Shown here: positions 62,987 to 64,000 of the stretch, one piece after another
How the letters are laid out: each line of letters begins with the position of its first letter
Position numbering within the stretch: the stretch's first letter is position 1
Assembly: GCA_032158295.1 (NCBI GenBank)
Contig: CM063259.1
Span: forward strand, 15,026,064 to 15,090,063
Source: Pycnopodia helianthoides
Lineage: Eukaryota; Echinodermata; Asteroidea; Forcipulatida; Asteriidae
Length of the DNA: 64,000 bases
Direction: 5' to 3'
Translations under genes and position numbers: made by a program
Notes under the pieces: generated by a model
The model's input: only the letters and a program-made list of their open reading frames with translations
Databases searched by the model: none
Told to the model about the DNA's origin: nothing

Positions 62987-63372
62987 TAAAAGGAACATTA
63001 CAGAATTTGTTTTTGCTAACAAAACAGTTGCTGGCAGTGTAAGCGCTTTATGTAATCCGCCATATACATAAACTGACAAACCTGTAGAAGTTTGAGATCG
63101 ATCGGCCATCTGGGTCACGAGAAAATAGTGAAAAACCGATTACACATTTGCATTCAAATCATATAGATTCAACAAATGAATAACACGCACACTGAGCGAT
63201 AAACTCCAATCGGAAAATGAGTTTATTCATTTCCCATCAAATATGGCATTTCAGACAGAAATGTTTCAAGGGATGTTTTCTACTATCATCATCATTAGAC
63301 CGTGTAAGTTTTATGTAAATCTGTGATCAAAAAGTTTTCTTCTTCTTACCAATTCTGTAATGTTCCTGTAAC
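62987..63372. mobile_element. Fold-back element family E, copy 3
   Basis: Same family as 30726-31123 and 53736-54120, with a slightly damaged right end ('ctgtaatgttcctgtaac'). Confidence 0.9.
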
Positions 63373-63624
63373 TAAATAGTTGGCGCCAAAATCAGCAAAC
63401 CGATTTGGTGTTCCTCTATTCATAATAATAAATTATTCTATAGTATTGAAGGGAAAGTATTTACCGTGTTTTTTTAAAGACTGCATTTATTCTGGTTTCC
63501 TAGTTTTCAAGATACCATCCAACCAACCTAATGTAGATTTCGACATGGTCAGGTTACAAAGCAAACGCCCAATAACGAATCCTTACTCACATGGAGGTTC
63601 GTCTTTTCGATCTGACATTGTGAC

Positions 63625-63976
63625 TTAAAGAGACTGGACACCTTTGGTAATTGTCAAAGACCAGTCTTCTCACTTGGTTTATCTCAACATATGCACAAAA
63701 TAACAAACCTGTGAAAATTTGAATTCAATTGGTCGTCGAAGTTGCGAGATAATAATGGAAGAAAAAACACCCTTGTCACACGAAGTTGTGTGCTTTCAGA
63801 TGCTTGATTTCGAGACCTCACGCGTGAGGTCTCAAAATCAATTCAAATATTTTACTGAGAAATTACTTCTTTCTCAATGTTTTATACTTTCAACAGCTCT
63901 CCATTGCTCGTTACCAAGTAAGTTTTTATGCTAACAATTATTTTGAGTAATTACCAATAGTGTCAAGTGCCTTTAA
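63625..63976. mobile_element. Fold-back MITE-like element, family A, copy near right edge
   Basis: Begins TTAAAGAGACTGGACACCTT and ends 'taatagtgtcaagtgcctttaa'-like sequence, in the opposite orientation to the 4592 copy. The central palindrome 'gagacctcacgcgtgaggtc' is identical to that copy, so the two are close relatives. Confidence 0.9.
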
Positions 63977-64000
63977 GAACTAAACGGGAACATTTGTTGC

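Overview
The window is animal nuclear DNA, most likely from an echinoderm and plausibly a sea star. The evidence is spliced genes with GT/AG introns, two recognisable deuterostome-type genes (an ABCC5/MRP5-like transporter and an AP-1 sigma adaptin), AT-rich introns full of tRNA-derived SINEs, non-LTR retrotransposon tails, and several families of short fold-back (MITE-like) elements. The echinoderm assignment rests on general impression of the repeats and was not checked by a search. No operons, CRISPR arrays, rRNA genes or confident functional tRNA genes were seen.

Layout. (1) 162-12284, plus strand: the last 17 coding exons (1014 codons plus stop) of an ABCC5-like exporter; the first membrane domain lies upstream of the window. 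Its introns carry SINEs, a LINE tail, fold-back elements, an intronic repeat that copies a splice acceptor, and a perfect 113-bp copy of part of the NBD2 Walker A exon. Four 106-bp tandem repeats begin 12 bp after the stop. (2) 15606-18090 and 19101-21182, plus strand: two adjacent two-exon genes encoding secreted low-complexity proteins. They share a signal-peptide exon, a phase-0 intron and a short C-terminal tail ending in a V-W-x-P-x-A-L-P-x motif, but their middles are completely different (Thr/Pro/Glu plus His/Lys/Ser repeats in one, Gly and Lys-Pro repeats in the other). I do not recognise the family; it is the best candidate here for something undescribed. The second copy has an apparent one-base frameshift inside its glycine run. 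(3) 21.5-29.5 kb: intergenic, with fold-back repeats and low-complexity DNA. (4) 30002-38536, minus strand: a complete five-exon AP-1 sigma gene (158 aa) whose first coding exon is only the ATG. (5) 38.5-64 kb: about 25 kb without a recognisable gene. It holds MITE/SINE copies, several non-repetitive blocks that could be regulatory, a TATA-like promoter candidate near 51.4 kb and a weak candidate first coding exon near 62.7 kb.

Functional picture. The ABCC5-like protein would export organic anions and cyclic nucleotides across membranes. AP-1 sigma works in clathrin coats at the trans-Golgi and endosomes. The paired secreted proteins are presumably extracellular matrix, mucus, adhesive or processed-peptide products. 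Nothing in the sequence links these three loci functionally. All exon boundaries were read by eye from splice consensus, reading phase and protein family knowledge, without transcript data.
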